Both the position numbers and the translations under genes were made by a program. Below the pieces are notes generated by a model that saw nothing but the letters and a program-made list of their open reading frames with translations, was not told the origin of the DNA and did not search any database. Below, piece after piece: positions 50,912-62,300 of a DNA stretch of 64,000 nucleotides (the stretch's first letter is position 1; the number at the start of each line of letters is the position of its first letter). Source of the stretch: Synechococcus sp. M16CYN (GTDB taxonomy: Bacteria > Cyanobacteriota > Cyanobacteriia > PCC-6307 > Cyanobiaceae); contig NZ_AP029048.1 of assembly GCF_040371545.1 (NCBI RefSeq), positions 744,001-808,000 of the forward strand, in the 5' to 3' direction.

Positions 50912-53179
50912 TTAAAGCTGCTGAGGATCAGGGTCTACGGATAAAGTGATTCCACACGGCAGGATGTCCCAAAGCTCCTGACCAGGAGGCAGAGGAAGCC
51001 CTGAGCCTACCGGACCATGCAAAAGAAGTTGCCAACGACTTTTTCCAGCTACCCGAGCTACAGGAGCTGGGGCCGGCCCCAATATCCACCATTCCTGATC
51101 TCGGCACAAGGGTTTGAGATGTTCGGCTATTACTGATGCAGCATTCGCTGTGGCACTGGCAGACTCGCCGGACAAACGCAATAGACAAGCCCGACTGAAT
51201 GGAACAAGGCCAGCATCTCGACGCAACTGAATTTCTTGTTCCAAAAACAACTCATATCTGCCATCAACTAGGTGTTGAATAACTGGATGCTCCGGTGAAT
51301 AGGTTTGAACCAGTACTTGGCCTGGTCGTTCGCCACGACCAGCGCGACCTGCTAGCTGAAATAACAGCTGTAAGGCCTGTTCACCAGCTCGCAGGTCTGG
51401 ACAGTGAAGTAGTCCATCAGCAGCCAGTACAGCTGCCAGGGTGACACGAGGCAGATCCATTCCCTTGGCTAGCATCTGCGTCCCGATCATTACATCAGCC
51501 TTACCGGCTGCAAAACGCTCTAGCAAGTGTCGGTGTCCATCACGACCACTGGTGGAATCCCGGTCGAACCTTAGTAAACGCAGCCCTTGCAATTCCTTGG
51601 CCAAAAGCTCTAACACACGCTGTGTCCCTGCACCGAATGGTTTGAAAGCTGTTGATCCGCAATGATCACAATTGGCCTCAATCAATTCACGGTGACCACA
51701 CCAGTGACAGCGTAGCCACTGCTTTTCCTCCATCCCCTTGTGCACCGTGAGAGCAACATCACAGTGCGGACATTGCACTACTTCTCCACAACTGCGACAA
51801 CTAAGAAACGGGCTGTAGCCCCGACGGGGAATTAGTATCACCGCCTGTTCTCCCCGTTCAGGTAGGGCAGCAAGACGCTCCATTAATGGTCGGCTGATCA
51901 GTTGCTTGTGACCATTGGCAAGTTGGCGGCGCATGTCGACCACGTACACCGAAGGCAGCATTTGCTTCGAAATCCTCTCCTGGAGGCGTGCAAGACGTAA
52001 CAATCCACCCGGTTCGCAATGCAGCCAACTCTCTATTGAAGGAGTGGCACTGCCTAGGATCAATCGGCCGCCGTGCATTGCCACACGATCTATGGCAAGA
52101 TCGCGGGCGTGATAGCAGGGCATCGGCGATTCCTGCTTATAGGAGCTATCATGCTCCTCGTCAAGGATCACTAGACCGAGGGGCATTAGCGGAATAAATA
52201 TAGCCGACCGAGTACCCACCACTACGAGGGGTTGATTAGACTCCAGACAGCGCCTCCACCCACGTACCCGCTCGCTGCCGCTACAACCACTATGGTACTC
52301 CAGTACTCTGGAACCGAAACGACGGCGGCAACGGTCTACCAGCTGGGGGACAAGACCAATTTCGGGAGTGAGAAGCAAGACATGTTTGCCCTTTGACAAC
52401 TCATCGGCAACTAGTTGCAAGTAAACCTCTGTTTTTCCAGATCCGGTTACCCCCCAGAGCAGCAATCCCTTTCCGCTTGGAAGAGCGTGGTAGATTTTGA
52501 CTGCCGCCGCCTGCTCTTCCGTAAGAATTTGAGGTGATTCGAGTGGTGTTGAACGAACTATCGTTTTTTGTTTCCAATACCGTCTCTTCCGCATAATGTA
52601 GCCGCTCGACTCTAATGAGCGGATTAGGGCAGTACGGAAACCAACTGACTCAAGGTCTCGCTGCCAAGCACCACCGCCAGCCTTGTGCAACCAATCCAGT
52701 AGCTGCTGCTGCTGCGGCGTGGGGTCGGGTGCTGTATCCATTGCATTCGCTCGTTGTACCCACCACAGCTGACGACCACCGGATCCGGATTGACGCGCTT
52801 GTCCTAACCAACCCGGCGGAAGCGCCGCCTTGACCATCCGAAAGGAGCTGAGATGACACCGCAATGCCACTTGTTCTAACCAAAGACTCCAAGCTGGATC
52901 AACAGCTGCTTTCTGGAGCAGTATTTCTACTTGCCGAAAGCCGTCTGAGCTATCGGAACGGTGCTCTCGGTTGGCCACTACAAGTCCATTCATAAAGCGG
53001 CCGCGCAGTTGAACTCGAACAAGGTCGCCGAACTGAAGTCCCATAGTTGAGTCGGCGAGATAACTAAATGTTCGTCCTTCTCGCCCGACCCCTAGCCAGA
53101 CATCCACCAGCCGTTGGCGTTGTGACTGCGGCTTGCAATTTTCGGAAGATTTCATTAATCCCCATAATGCTGGTTTCAC
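50912..53179 (-). CDS. priA: Primosomal replication helicase PriA
   Basis: PriA restarts stalled replication forks. The 755-residue protein has an N-terminal 3'-binding domain (about 1-110). The SF2 helicase core carries Walker A GVTGSGKTEVYL, the DEEH box, and GSATPS. The zinc-binding insert has paired cysteines (CRSCGEVVQCPHC, CHWCG, CDHCG). A C-terminal motif-V/VI region (GRAGRGERPGQVLVQT) follows. The frame starts at 53179, with an internal Met at 53155 as an alternative. The length is normal. Confidence 0.95.
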   Translation of the reverse strand: MKPALWGLMKSSENCKPQSQRQRLVDVWLGVGREGRTFSYLADSTMGLQFGDLVRVQLRGRFMNGLVVANREHRSDSSDGFRQVEILLQKAAVDPAWSLWLEQVALRCHLSSFRMVKAALPPGWLGQARQSGSGGRQLWWVQRANAMDTAPDPTPQQQQLLDWLHKAGGGAWQRDLESVGFRTALIRSLESSGYIMRKRRYWKQKTIVRSTPLESPQILTEEQAAAVKIYHALPSGKGLLLWGVTGSGKTEVYLQLVADELSKGKHVLLLTPEIGLVPQLVDRCRRRFGSRVLEYHSGCSGSERVRGWRRCLESNQPLVVVGTRSAIFIPLMPLGLVILDEEHDSSYKQESPMPCYHARDLAIDRVAMHGGRLILGSATPSIESWLHCEPGGLLRLARLQERISKQMLPSVYVVDMRRQLANGHKQLISRPLMERLAALPERGEQAVILIPRRGYSPFLSCRSCGEVVQCPHCDVALTVHKGMEEKQWLRCHWCGHRELIEANCDHCGSTAFKPFGAGTQRVLELLAKELQGLRLLRFDRDSTSGRDGHRHLLERFAAGKADVMIGTQMLAKGMDLPRVTLAAVLAADGLLHCPDLRAGEQALQLLFQLAGRAGRGERPGQVLVQTYSPEHPVIQHLVDGRYELFLEQEIQLRRDAGLVPFSRACLLRLSGESASATANAASVIAEHLKPLCRDQEWWILGPAPAPVARVAGKSRWQLLLHGPVGSGLPLPPGQELWDILPCGITLSVDPDPQQL

Positions 53180-53468
53180 GGAATTAACGCTGAGTTCGAT
53201 CTAGTAGCGAGACCCATCACCATGAACCTGATCTTTAGCCTGGATCGTTGAGATTCTGTCGTCAGGACAGCTCAGCGAGAATGTGTGCGCCGAGCCACGT
53301 CGACAACCGCGCCAAGCTGCGCCTCATTTATTTCTATCAGCAATCCAGATGAATGACTGGTTGACAGTCTGTCGATTGGCTGTGACCATTTTTTTATAGG
53401 GGGACGGCTACCAAAGCGGTATCCAGAGACATTTTTGTCACCTCCTTCTACCCGTTCTCATAACACCC

Positions 53469-54857
53469 ATGACCCTTGCTGCCATCAAATCCGCGACGCC
53501 GGACATCGCTCTGTTGGCAGGTACCGGAGGACAGGTAGAAAACATGGTGTCTACCACTGCTGAGAGTGAAGCAAAAAAAGTCTCTACACATCCAAACAAT
53601 GCGCGTGTCGCGAACAAAGATTTGGGTGCGGCCACAGAAGAATTCATCGCTAATTTCGATGAAGCCTCAGAGACGTTGAGCGAATTGACAAGGGAGACAC
53701 GCGCAAAGGCGAAGACCGTGAAAATCATGGCTAAAAAGGCAATGGCCAGAAAAGCAACAGCAACAAAATCAAAAGCCGCCCAGTTGAAGGCGGCTACAGC
53801 GAAAGTGTCAGTGACCGAATCCACAGCCGAAGAGAAGGCAAAAAAGGCAGCGGCTGAAAAGGAAGCCAAGGCCAAAGCCCTGGCCAGCATCAAGATTGGT
53901 CCGAAAGGGGTATACACGGAGGATTCCATCCGTGTATACCTGCAGGAAATCGGGCGAATCCGCTTACTTCGTCCGGACGAAGAGATTGAGCTGGCCCGCA
54001 AAATCGCTGATCTTCTTCATCTCGAGGAGCTCTTTGCTCACTTTGAAAGCGATAACGGTCGCGAGCCCGACAAGAAGGAGTGGGCAGCGTTAGTGGGGAT
54101 GCCGCTGATCCGTTTTCGTAGGCGTCTCATGCTTGGTAGGCGCGCTAAGGAAAAAATGGTCCAGTCGAACCTGCGTCTTGTCGTTTCAATTGCTAAAAAA
54201 TATATGAACCGAGGATTGAGCTTCCAGGATCTAATCCAGGAAGGAAGTCTCGGCTTAATTCGCGCAGCAGAAAAGTTTGATCATGAGAAGGGCTATAAGT
54301 TTTCTACCTATGCTACCTGGTGGATTCGTCAAGCTATTACTCGTGCTATCGCCGACCAAAGCCGCACGATTCGCCTGCCGGTCCATCTTTACGAGACAAT
54401 CTCACGAATTAAAAAGACCACCAAGGTGCTCAGCCAAGAGTTTGGCCGGAAACCAACTGAGGAAGAGATTGCTGAGTCAATGGAGATGACCATTGAAAAG
54501 CTTCGCTTTATAGCCAAGAGTGCTCAGTTGCCCATCTCTCTTGAAACACCCATTGGCAAAGAGGAAGATTCTCGCTTAGGTGACTTCATTGAGGCCGATA
54601 TTGAAAACCCTGAACAGGATGTAGCCAAGAATTTGCTTCGAGAAGACCTTGAAGGCGTTCTTGCAACCCTTAGCCCTCGTGAAAGAGATGTTCTTCGACT
54701 GCGTTATGGCCTGGACGATGGACGTATGAAAACACTTGAGGAAATCGGTCAAATCTTTGATGTAACCCGCGAGCGTATTCGCCAAATCGAAGCCAAGGCG
54801 TTGCGCAAGCTACGTCATCCCAATCGAAATGGTGTACTCAAGGAGTACGTCAAGTAA
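53469..54857 (+). CDS. rpoD: Principal RNA polymerase sigma factor (RpoD/SigA)
   Basis: The housekeeping group-1 sigma factor. The 462-residue product opens with an Ala/Lys-rich region of ~140 residues (many AKA, AAEKEA and KAATA repeats) of the kind found in marine picocyanobacteria. Then come region 1.2 ([16 protein letters not shown]), region 2 ([20 protein letters not shown], then [11 protein letters not shown]), region 3 and region 4.2 ([16 protein letters not shown]). ATG 53469 is preceded by a purine-poor leader with no strong ribosome-binding site. It stands alone between divergent priA and hemC. Confidence 0.97.
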   Translation: MTLAAIKSATPDIALLAGTGGQVENMVSTTAESEAKKVSTHPNNARVANKDLGAATEEFIANFDEASETLSELTRETRAKAKTVKIMAKKAMARKATATKSKAAQLKAATAKVSVTESTAEEKAKKAAAEKEAKAKALASIKIGPKGVYTEDSIRVYLQEIGRIRLLRPDEEIELARKIADLLHLEELFAHFESDNGREPDKKEWAALVGMPLIRFRRRLMLGRRAKEKMVQSNLRLVVSIAKKYMNRGLSFQDLIQEGSLGLIRAAEKFDHEKGYKFSTYATWWIRQAITRAIADQSRTIRLPVHLYETISRIKKTTKVLSQEFGRKPTEEEIAESMEMTIEKLRFIAKSAQLPISLETPIGKEEDSRLGDFIEADIENPEQDVAKNLLREDLEGVLATLSPRERDVLRLRYGLDDGRMKTLEEIGQIFDVTRERIRQIEAKALRKLRHPNRNGVLKEYVK

Positions 54858-55326
54858 ATATTGATTTAACTATCAAGGGAATCCTCTTTGTGACTTCGGT
54901 ATAAGCCTGAATAAGCTGCAAATCGAGTTCGAATATCCGAGCCAAGCCAATCACTGAAGAGATGAGGGTGCCTTTCAGAGCTACATTAGATCAGACATAG
55001 CTAAATAGAATGATTGATGTTCCGATTCGTGGTTTTTTACGGGGACAAGCAACAAGCAAACTTCCACCTGACCGTAAGAGCAAATGAAATTATAATTTCA
55101 AACATTAATGACAGGAAAGTTTCCTAAAAGAGATCATCGTTTGGATACCAAGCAACAATGCTGACTTGACGCATGTCTTCTATCATTGAACTCGATATCA
55201 GGCTAACCTAGGAACGGAAAAATGTTAAGTGTTATTCACATTATCGAATTCTTTACTCACTTCAGAATTTCGAATTCCCAATTAATTGCTCGACTGCGTA
55301 ACCTCAACGGCTGATTCACATAACTC
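54858..55326. other. Gap between rpoD and hemC
   Basis: No supportable gene. On the minus strand a frame stays open from 54850 to 54990 and reads like protein (GLARIFELDLQLIQAYTEV, then [12 protein letters not shown]), but it has no start codon. A short palindrome gaaattataatttc lies at 55085-55098. The region should contain the hemC promoter. Confidence 0.4.
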
Positions 55327-56280
55327 ATGGTTCTCAATGAACTGCGCATTGCATCACGACGCAGCCAACTGGCCATACTCCAGACTAATTGGGTGAAAGC
55401 GAAATTAGAGGAAGCCCATCCAAATTTAAAAGTCACCGTAGAGGCTATGGCCACCAAAGGGGACAAAATTCTTGATGTTGCTCTTGCTAAAATCGGCGAT
55501 AGAGGCTTGTTCACAAAGGAACTAGAAACCCAGATGTTGCTTGAGCAAGCGGACATTGCTGTTCACTCTCTTAAGGATTTGCCAACTAATCTTCCCGAAG
55601 GACTGATGCTTGGTTGTGTCACTAAACGAGAAGATCCCGCGGATGCCCTTGCGGTGAATACTAAAAACCAAAAATACAGGCTTGAAACACTACCAGAAGG
55701 TGCCGTAGTAGGCACCAGCTCCCTGCGCCGTCTTGCTCAACTTCGCCATCATTACTCCCACCTGATCTTTAAAGACGTGCGCGGCAACGTGATTACTCGT
55801 CTAGAGAAACTAGATAACGGTGAGTACGATTGCCTGATTCTGGCTGTCGCAGGACTAAAGAGGCTCGGTTTCCCGAATCGAATCCATCAGGTGATTTCTG
55901 GTGATATCTCTCTGCACGCTGTGGGTCAGGGCGCGTTGGGTATCGAATGCTTAGAGAACAAGCCCGCAGTTAGAGAGATCATCAAGGTGCTTGAGCATGT
56001 GCCCACTTCTCAGCGCTGTTTTGCGGAACGTAGCTTTCTGCGTGAACTAGAAGGCGGTTGCCAAGTACCTATCGGAGTCAACACTCGCTTCGAAGCCGAC
56101 CAACTTATCCTCACAGGCATGGTTGCTAGTCTCGACGGTAAACGACTGCTCCGGGAGGAAGTCAGTGGTGCGGCGACTGATCCAGAGCCCATTGGTGTCG
56201 CTTTGGCAAACATACTTAAAGACCGAGGCGCCGACAAAATCCTTAGAGCAATCTTCGACTCCGCTCGTCCAAAAACCTGA
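55327..56280 (+). CDS. hemC: Porphobilinogen deaminase (HemC)
   Basis: HemC polymerises four porphobilinogen units into hydroxymethylbilane in haem and chlorophyll synthesis. The 317-residue protein has the N-terminal [40 protein letters not shown] and FTKEL, then [19 protein letters not shown]. The cofactor cysteine is in [10 protein letters not shown]. It stands 469 bp after rpoD, and an intrinsic terminator follows about 113 bp downstream. Confidence 0.97.
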   Translation: MVLNELRIASRRSQLAILQTNWVKAKLEEAHPNLKVTVEAMATKGDKILDVALAKIGDRGLFTKELETQMLLEQADIAVHSLKDLPTNLPEGLMLGCVTKREDPADALAVNTKNQKYRLETLPEGAVVGTSSLRRLAQLRHHYSHLIFKDVRGNVITRLEKLDNGEYDCLILAVAGLKRLGFPNRIHQVISGDISLHAVGQGALGIECLENKPAVREIIKVLEHVPTSQRCFAERSFLRELEGGCQVPIGVNTRFEADQLILTGMVASLDGKRLLREEVSGAATDPEPIGVALANILKDRGADKILRAIFDSARPKT

Positions 56281-56392
56281 GCATACTTCTTATCTACTCC
56301 ATAAATAGGACCAAATACTGCTAAAATTCTCGAATCTAGAAGGTTTTAAGCACGTACTGAAAACTATATCTTTTACTGTCTAACCTTAAGGC

Positions 56393-56425
56393 AGGGCAAA
56401 CAAGTAATCTTATTTGCCCTTTTTA
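56393..56425 (+). terminator. Intrinsic terminator downstream of hemC
   Basis: The stem gggcaaa/tttgccc, extended through one mismatch by aag/ctt around a four-base loop (taat), is followed directly by five T residues. This is a standard rho-independent terminator on the hemC strand. The opposite strand lacks the matching T run. Confidence 0.75.
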
Positions 56426-56870
56426 TAGTTTAACCCTATTGCTATCACGGAACCATTAGCTTGATCAACATAATCATAAAGGCTATGTATCGTCAGTGAG
56501 CAATTAAAACACCATATTTTATGTGGTAGAAATTCATTAAACTAGCAATAGATTTTATATGCAAGACTTCTATTTCTCTTAATCTCAACCAAAGCAAATA
56601 AATCCCTATAAGCATAGATAATTTTTATAGACAAAATACGTTTAGTCATACAAAGTACTAATCAGAACTGATTGCCATGCCCTTGACTTTTACCTCTGTA
56701 GCCCTAAGCTAGGGAGATTATTATGCCTAGTATAAGAACCTATTAGTTTAACAAAGATTAACTTTTTAACTTTCAATTTTATTTATGAAGTTTTATTTTA
56801 ATTAGCTTCTTAAGCTTAATTATTAACCTTAAGATAGTTGGAGTTTTAAACTTTAACTTAATCTCAATTC

Positions 56871-56920
56871 TTGAGTAGTTTTTAATATTTTTTATCCAAA
56901 AAATATTAAAAACTACTCAA
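56871..56920. repeat. 23-bp perfect inverted repeat, 4-base loop
   Basis: The left arm 56871-56893 (ttgagtagtttttaatattt then ttt) pairs perfectly with 56898-56920 around atcc. The hairpin is very AT-rich and ends with T runs on both strands, so it could be a bidirectional terminator or a remnant of a small mobile element. It overlaps the stop of a possible minus-strand relic. Confidence 0.9.
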
Positions 56921-57050
56921 ATAGCTGTTGCAGATCACGGCTTCTAACCTTTCATGGCACCACAAAGCCACGAGTTAGCAGCGCAGTAATAATCTTCGCT
57001 CAACCTAATGTAAGCCACATTAGAAGTGGCCGTTTATTTAGTCCTACCAT
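56913..57050 (-). pseudogene. Possible relic gene with two TGA codons
   Basis: From the ATG at 57050 the minus strand reads MVGLNKRPLLMWLTLG, TGA, AKIITALLTRGFVVP, TGA, KVRSRDLQQLFE, TAG. All pieces share one frame, and the GC content is higher than the surroundings, as in eroded coding sequence. No family is recognised, and chance cannot be excluded because the total is only 45 codons. Confidence 0.35.
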
Positions 57051-58750
57051 TGAAGTTATGTCTTTAATACATCAAAGAGGTCTATAACACTAATGTAGCC
57101 GGAATCTGCTCGCCGTTAATTATTTCGCAACAATCAAACAGCCCCCTCGTTTAACTAATCAAAAACTTAGAATTTTACTGTTAGATTTTTGAAGAATCTT
57201 TTCAGGAAACTGCAGACTTGATTAACCGTGTATGTTTGATGTAATTTTAACGTCAGTAGGATTAATTAGCCAGTGTACATAGCAGTGTAAATATTTATAT
57301 ACGACCAAGGCCAACAGCAGTTCGAACTTCTAATCAATAGATATGTAGAGCATCATGAGTTTCATCCTTGTTGTAGCTGTCATATTGAAAAAGTAGCCAG
57401 GCTACTTATGTTAATCGGACTAATTTTTCTAGATTTAACCACAAATTGTTCACCAATAATGACGAATTTATATCTCTAATAGCCAAGGATTGTAATTTAA
57501 ATGCTAGACATATATCACGCGATATTAATCGACTAGGTTAAATTCAGTAAGACTCAAAAAGATTTAAATATCTCAAAGAATTGTCTTATTAGTTATACTT
57601 AATTGCGCAACCAGTATCAGAGTAGTAAAAACTGCAAAATATGTGCAATACAATCTACAAAGATATATAAAATTTGTTAATTTCGAATTATACATCACTC
57701 AGTGAAAAAATTGTAAATTTTGTCGATGTACATTAGGTTTTTAAAATCTCCTCTCTCGTCTTACATGTAAAATGGGCTAGTTAAGCTCATGATTCTTGAA
57801 GTAGCATAATTGTTACGACATTTTGTTGAACTGTCTTTAGCCTCGACCGTGAGCATCGTATCAATGCCACTGTATCACTACGTGCTAGCTCGCACCATTG
57901 AAGATGTTAAGCCTAATATTCTCAAAATTTTCTCGAAGCTACTATATTTTCATTGTCGCTGTTTTAATATTTTGATTTTGGGAAACTGTTTACCTTCGTG
58001 ATGCTACATTAAATTCAGTACTTAGCAGTGATTTAAGACAACATAAATTACTTGATGAAGGAAATAAAAATCAGCAACCACTTTTAGCTCAAAAATATTG
58101 CTTATTAGAATTTGCTAAATCAGCTAATTTCAAAAACTATAAGAACTTTCACGACAAAAATTATTCTCTCATAAGTTGTTAATTAAAAAGTATCTACTAA
58201 ACACACCAACAAAAATGTCAAGATAACCAACATTTTCAATATCTATTAATATTTTTAGAACAAAACATTTTAAATTGACTGCACAAGATGATGATCAAGT
58301 AACTGCTGTTCATTAATATCTCAATTACCTGAAAATTAAATACCAAGATTTATATCTGCGCCGAGGAGTGTGTAATGCTCAAGGATTGCCATTATGATGA
58401 TTAATAATAGAAACTAAAAACCTTCATTTATTCTAGCAATATAAATTGACTGGAAAACAATAGCTATTATTATACTGCAAAGGTTATATAAATAGCACTG
58501 TCTGAAGTAAATAGTACTAGTTTCAATAGAAAATAAATTCAGAAATTTCTAACTCAACTGATTTTAAAGGTTTAAACAATTTTGCTATTTATATAAATTG
58601 ACTATGCTATAGTTGCACTCTCACAAAATATATATCGCAGCAATCCTTAATATACAGTAAAAGCAAATATGCTATTTCAGTGAATATTGACCAGCAATAA
58701 GCTATAAAAAATACGGTTACTTTATTTGATTGCCTAATAGATGTATAGAA

Positions 58751-59338
58751 TTAATCAATGAGCTTCGAGTCAATTTCTTCCATGTAGCGAGCCTCACAGT
58801 TCTTAATTATTTCTACAGCCTTATCAATTCCAAAGAAACCATTCACTGTACAAGTGCCAGGTTTTTTCATATCTTTATAGTGTTCCCAGTAATAAGTCGT
58901 TTCTTTTTTCCAGTGACTGCCAAGATCCTCAAAACTCTTGATATGGTCCATGCGCTTATCATCAGCCAACACAGCAATCACCTTATCGTCAACTTCTCCC
59001 CCATCATTAAATGTCATTACGCCGATAATACGAGCTTCTACGATCGATCCCGGAACTAGAGGTTCTGTGACATTAGCAATCTCAATATCAAGGGGGTCGC
59101 CATCTTCATCCCATGTTCGAGGGATGCATCCGTAGGCAAAGGGATAGGATAGAGACGAATAGCCAACACGATCCAGTTTTAGATGGCCAGTTTCATTAAT
59201 TAGCTCATATTTATTGATTGTATTGGAGTTGAGCTCTACAATCGCGTTAAGACAAAGCTTGGCTTCATCAACAAAAGCTGATAACACGTGTAAAAGATTG
59301 GGCATGCTGCGACTCGGAGCCTGATTAAGATTGGCCAT
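58751..59338 (-). CDS. ppa: Inorganic pyrophosphatase (Ppa)
   Basis: Ppa hydrolyses pyrophosphate and drives biosynthesis. The 195-residue family I protein has an N-terminal ~20-residue leader (MANLNQAPSRSMPNLLHV). The active-site segments are YPFAYGCIPRTWDEDGDPLD and a lysine-rich loop, followed by VDDKVIAVLADDKRM and KDMKKPGTCTVNGFFG. The Asp-rich metal sites appear intact. ATG 59338 is preferred over TTG 59347. The gene sits alone between two AT-rich tracts and is itself A/T-shifted in codon use. Confidence 0.95.
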   Translation of the reverse strand: MANLNQAPSRSMPNLLHVLSAFVDEAKLCLNAIVELNSNTINKYELINETGHLKLDRVGYSSLSYPFAYGCIPRTWDEDGDPLDIEIANVTEPLVPGSIVEARIIGVMTFNDGGEVDDKVIAVLADDKRMDHIKSFEDLGSHWKKETTYYWEHYKDMKKPGTCTVNGFFGIDKAVEIIKNCEARYMEEIDSKLID

Positions 59339-59347
59339 GAATGGCAA

Positions 59348-62300
59348 TTAATGGCGTCAAGATCCTACGAGGGGAGTTTATCCCTTCAGCTGCCAAATCG
59401 AAGAAACATGAAGTCGTGTAGGTATTGAAAATATATTCACACATAAATGGTTAAACTCGACTACTATGGCTGTCGTTGGTATTGGCTAGCTTTTAAAAAG
59501 CTGAAGCGATATCTTAGCACTTAAACTGCTACCATATGCTATTAGGCTTTCGTGACTATAGCGAATCATAAATGATTTACTTTTAAGGGGCTTACATGAC
59601 AGAATTATTAGAGTGAAGACATCTAATCATTTCTTTGACATCACAGCTTGCTGATTGTCTAACACAGGTAGATAGCAAAATTCTGAACTTGTCTATCAAA
59701 CACAAGTTCAAAAACGAAGATAAATCTCATAAGCTTTGTAATAAAAAGTATTAATACTTATGCACTATTAAAAATATGTGCGATTATATGTCACTAAATA
59801 AAAATAATTCTTCTTAATAAGGTTCCGTTATTTAAAAACTATCTAAAAAATTTTTAGATGTTATTTAATAAGTAGATTAAAGGATAAACCCTAAATTTAA
59901 TCTCTTACCTAATTTTATCCTTTCACTAGTTAACCATTAAATGATTGAGTTTAAGATTAAATACTTGATTTTTCGTAGTAAAATTAATCGTTCGCAAAGC
60001 AAAATTTCTAATACAAAGTAACCATATAAATATTAATAAATTACTAATAAATCATTCTACATAATTATGTTAAAAAGTAAATTTTTGCTAATAAAATAAT
60101 AAAAACGATGTAAAATTGAAACTGATTTTCAAATTTAGCTAGCGTTTTATTAATTATGGTGAAAAATATTTATGTTATCAATTAATATTATATTTAGTAA
60201 TTTACAAAAATTGAGAATATATTGACTAATTTAAATATTTTATTATTAAAATAATTAAGAGGAAGTTATTGATGTGGTGAGTTGTAAAAGGATTCTAAAT
60301 AATCAGTATATATAAAATTTATCTTAATGCAAAGTATTTGTATCTAGAGTGACAAACTTTAAATTGCGGATAATTTGCACTTCTTTAAAATTTTTGTGAT
60401 CAAAAGGCGTGTCTGTAGAGTCGTATCAGTCCTAATCCTTCACGTATGCGCTGCGCTTGTACCGCTATGCTTACTTTACTTTAGGGTCAATTAATGAAGA
60501 CTATAACAAATAATCTTGACTAGTCTACATAAAGTTTATTATTTATGAGCTTAGTTTGACTGAAACTTCAGTTATGATAAAAGATATTAAATAACAATTA
60601 ATAAAAATAATTATCAATGACTAATTAAATAGCCTTATAATTTAAGATCGAATTGATAATATTTCTGTATTATTAATATCTAATTGATTAAAGATAAGTA
60701 GCAGCTACAAATACAAACATATAATAAATTACTAGCAATATAATTGTAAAAATTAGAAGTTCTGACAAAGTAATCACTAATAAAAATGACATTAGCAATT
60801 TAATAAATACGCTTGATTATGTAATTAATCATGATATATACGTCTATTATGCAGCTTAATAGCTGAAGAAAATAGAATCTAAATTCGCTAGTCTTAAAAT
60901 CTAATACTAGTATTAAACTATCTAAACAAACATAATAATTACTTTTAGTATTAAGAAACGAATATTAAACACAGTAGTTACTGATTATTTTAATTTTTTA
61001 GCAAAATGTAAAAGAGAATGCTTCAAATTTTTTAGCCTCTATTACATCATGTAGATAACTCATAGAATTCCTAACATATATACCGCATTTAATTATGTTT
61101 TAAGTTATTAACTTTATTCTGAAAATTATACGTTAGTATCCAACTAATTAAAAATCTATCTAGGGATATTTTTATAACTATTGTATTAACAATATTGTAT
61201 CGGTTGACTTTTACTTTACTCAAAAAACATATAACTTTCTTATAAGTATATTTTTAATTACTTTTTTATTAGAACTATCTTTAATTATTCAATAAATAAC
61301 TATTCTAAAGTAATAAATTGTATGGACAAAAGTTAGAATTTAACCATAACTAAAAATTTTATATAGAGCTTTAAATTTATGATTAGATGTAAAATTCGAT
61401 ACACTATTTTTAACAGAACTGAGTTAGGTTATATGAAAAGCAATAATCAACTTTTATATATAAAAAATTAAATTTAATCGAATTAATGTGTATGAAAATC
61501 CACCATTTATTGAAAGTACATATCTACTATTTTATTAGCAAAATAAATATTGATATAATCAAAAATTATATTTTAATAGATAGTATAAAAACTATAGCAA
61601 CTTATACAGCTAATCTAGGAGTTTTTAGCAAAAAAGTGGCCTAAAAAATTAGGATACACGATTAAAACTTATAGATATATGTATTATTAATACTGATAAG
61701 CTATGATAATGTATGGTAAATATTTTAGTCAAATTATCGGCAAATGATAATCTTACTAAGAAATTCATGGTTCTTATGAGATGAATAGCTTAAAAGTTTA
61801 TTCGAAAACTAATGGTTAATGTCAAAATACGGTCAACTCAAAAAATTACTATATTAGATATGTCAATTAATTTAGTGATAACTAGTATTATTTAGAGAAA
61901 ACTTTTTATTATTGGTAATACTATTTTGATAGAGTTGAAGAATCAAATAAATATTTGTAAGATTTTAATCCTAAAAAATAATCATAATCATTGTATGTGA
62001 ATCTAGTTTAGTGCTGTGACTTATAATTTTATATCCTGTTTTTGTGATAATAATGTTCAAATTTATACATTTTTCTATTAACCTGTTAGCTTGATAAAAA
62101 CTATTGTTAAAAATAACACTAACTAAAGTAATAATAGTTTAGTAGCTAACTATTTGGATCTGTAACGATTGCTGCTAATAATTAAATTATAATTCTTATT
62201 TACTGGTGCTTTAACTATGTAAATAATAACTTTTAAAGATGAATATAGGTTTTATTTTTATAATTACTATTTATATTGATTCTACTAAATTTATTAGTAA

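Larger units (their letters stand above)
56281..58750. other. AT-rich tract 2, no intact gene
   Basis: About 2.5 kb with no supportable intact gene. It contains the hemC terminator, a 50-base hairpin (56871-56920), a possible relic (56913-57050), and scattered coding-like pieces at 57976-58182 (FWETVYLRDATLNSVLSSDL, then LAQKYCLLEFAKSANF) and 58227-58397 (YLNYLKIKYQDLYLRRGV, then CNAQGLPL). None has a recognised family. No tRNA was found. Confidence 0.6.

Noticed and set aside
54920-54950. gttcgaat near 54935, like a tRNA T-loop
   Set aside because: No acceptor or anticodon stem can be paired around it.
54850-54990. 46-codon minus-strand open frame between rpoD and hemC (ending [12 protein letters not shown])
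   Set aside because: Coding-like residues, but no start codon; local composition makes such a frame fairly likely by chance, and it overlaps the end of rpoD.
46016-57050. Alternative genetic code (stop codons read as Trp)
   Set aside because: TAG and TGA are used as ordinary stops here, for example TGA at the end of psaM and TAG at the end of trpF, so in-frame stops are better explained by decay.
57810-58001. 63-codon plus-strand frame starting TTG (LLRHFVELSLASTVSIVSMP...)
   Set aside because: No ATG start, no family; a frame of this length is expected by chance in the tract, though it could belong with the nearby fragments.
58730-59059. 109-codon frame opposite ppa
   Set aside because: A shadow of the ppa gene on the other strand.
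59841-59923. Short AT-rich inverted repeats in tract 3
   Set aside because: Stems of 9-10 bp are expected by chance in DNA of this composition; mentioned only as gap content.
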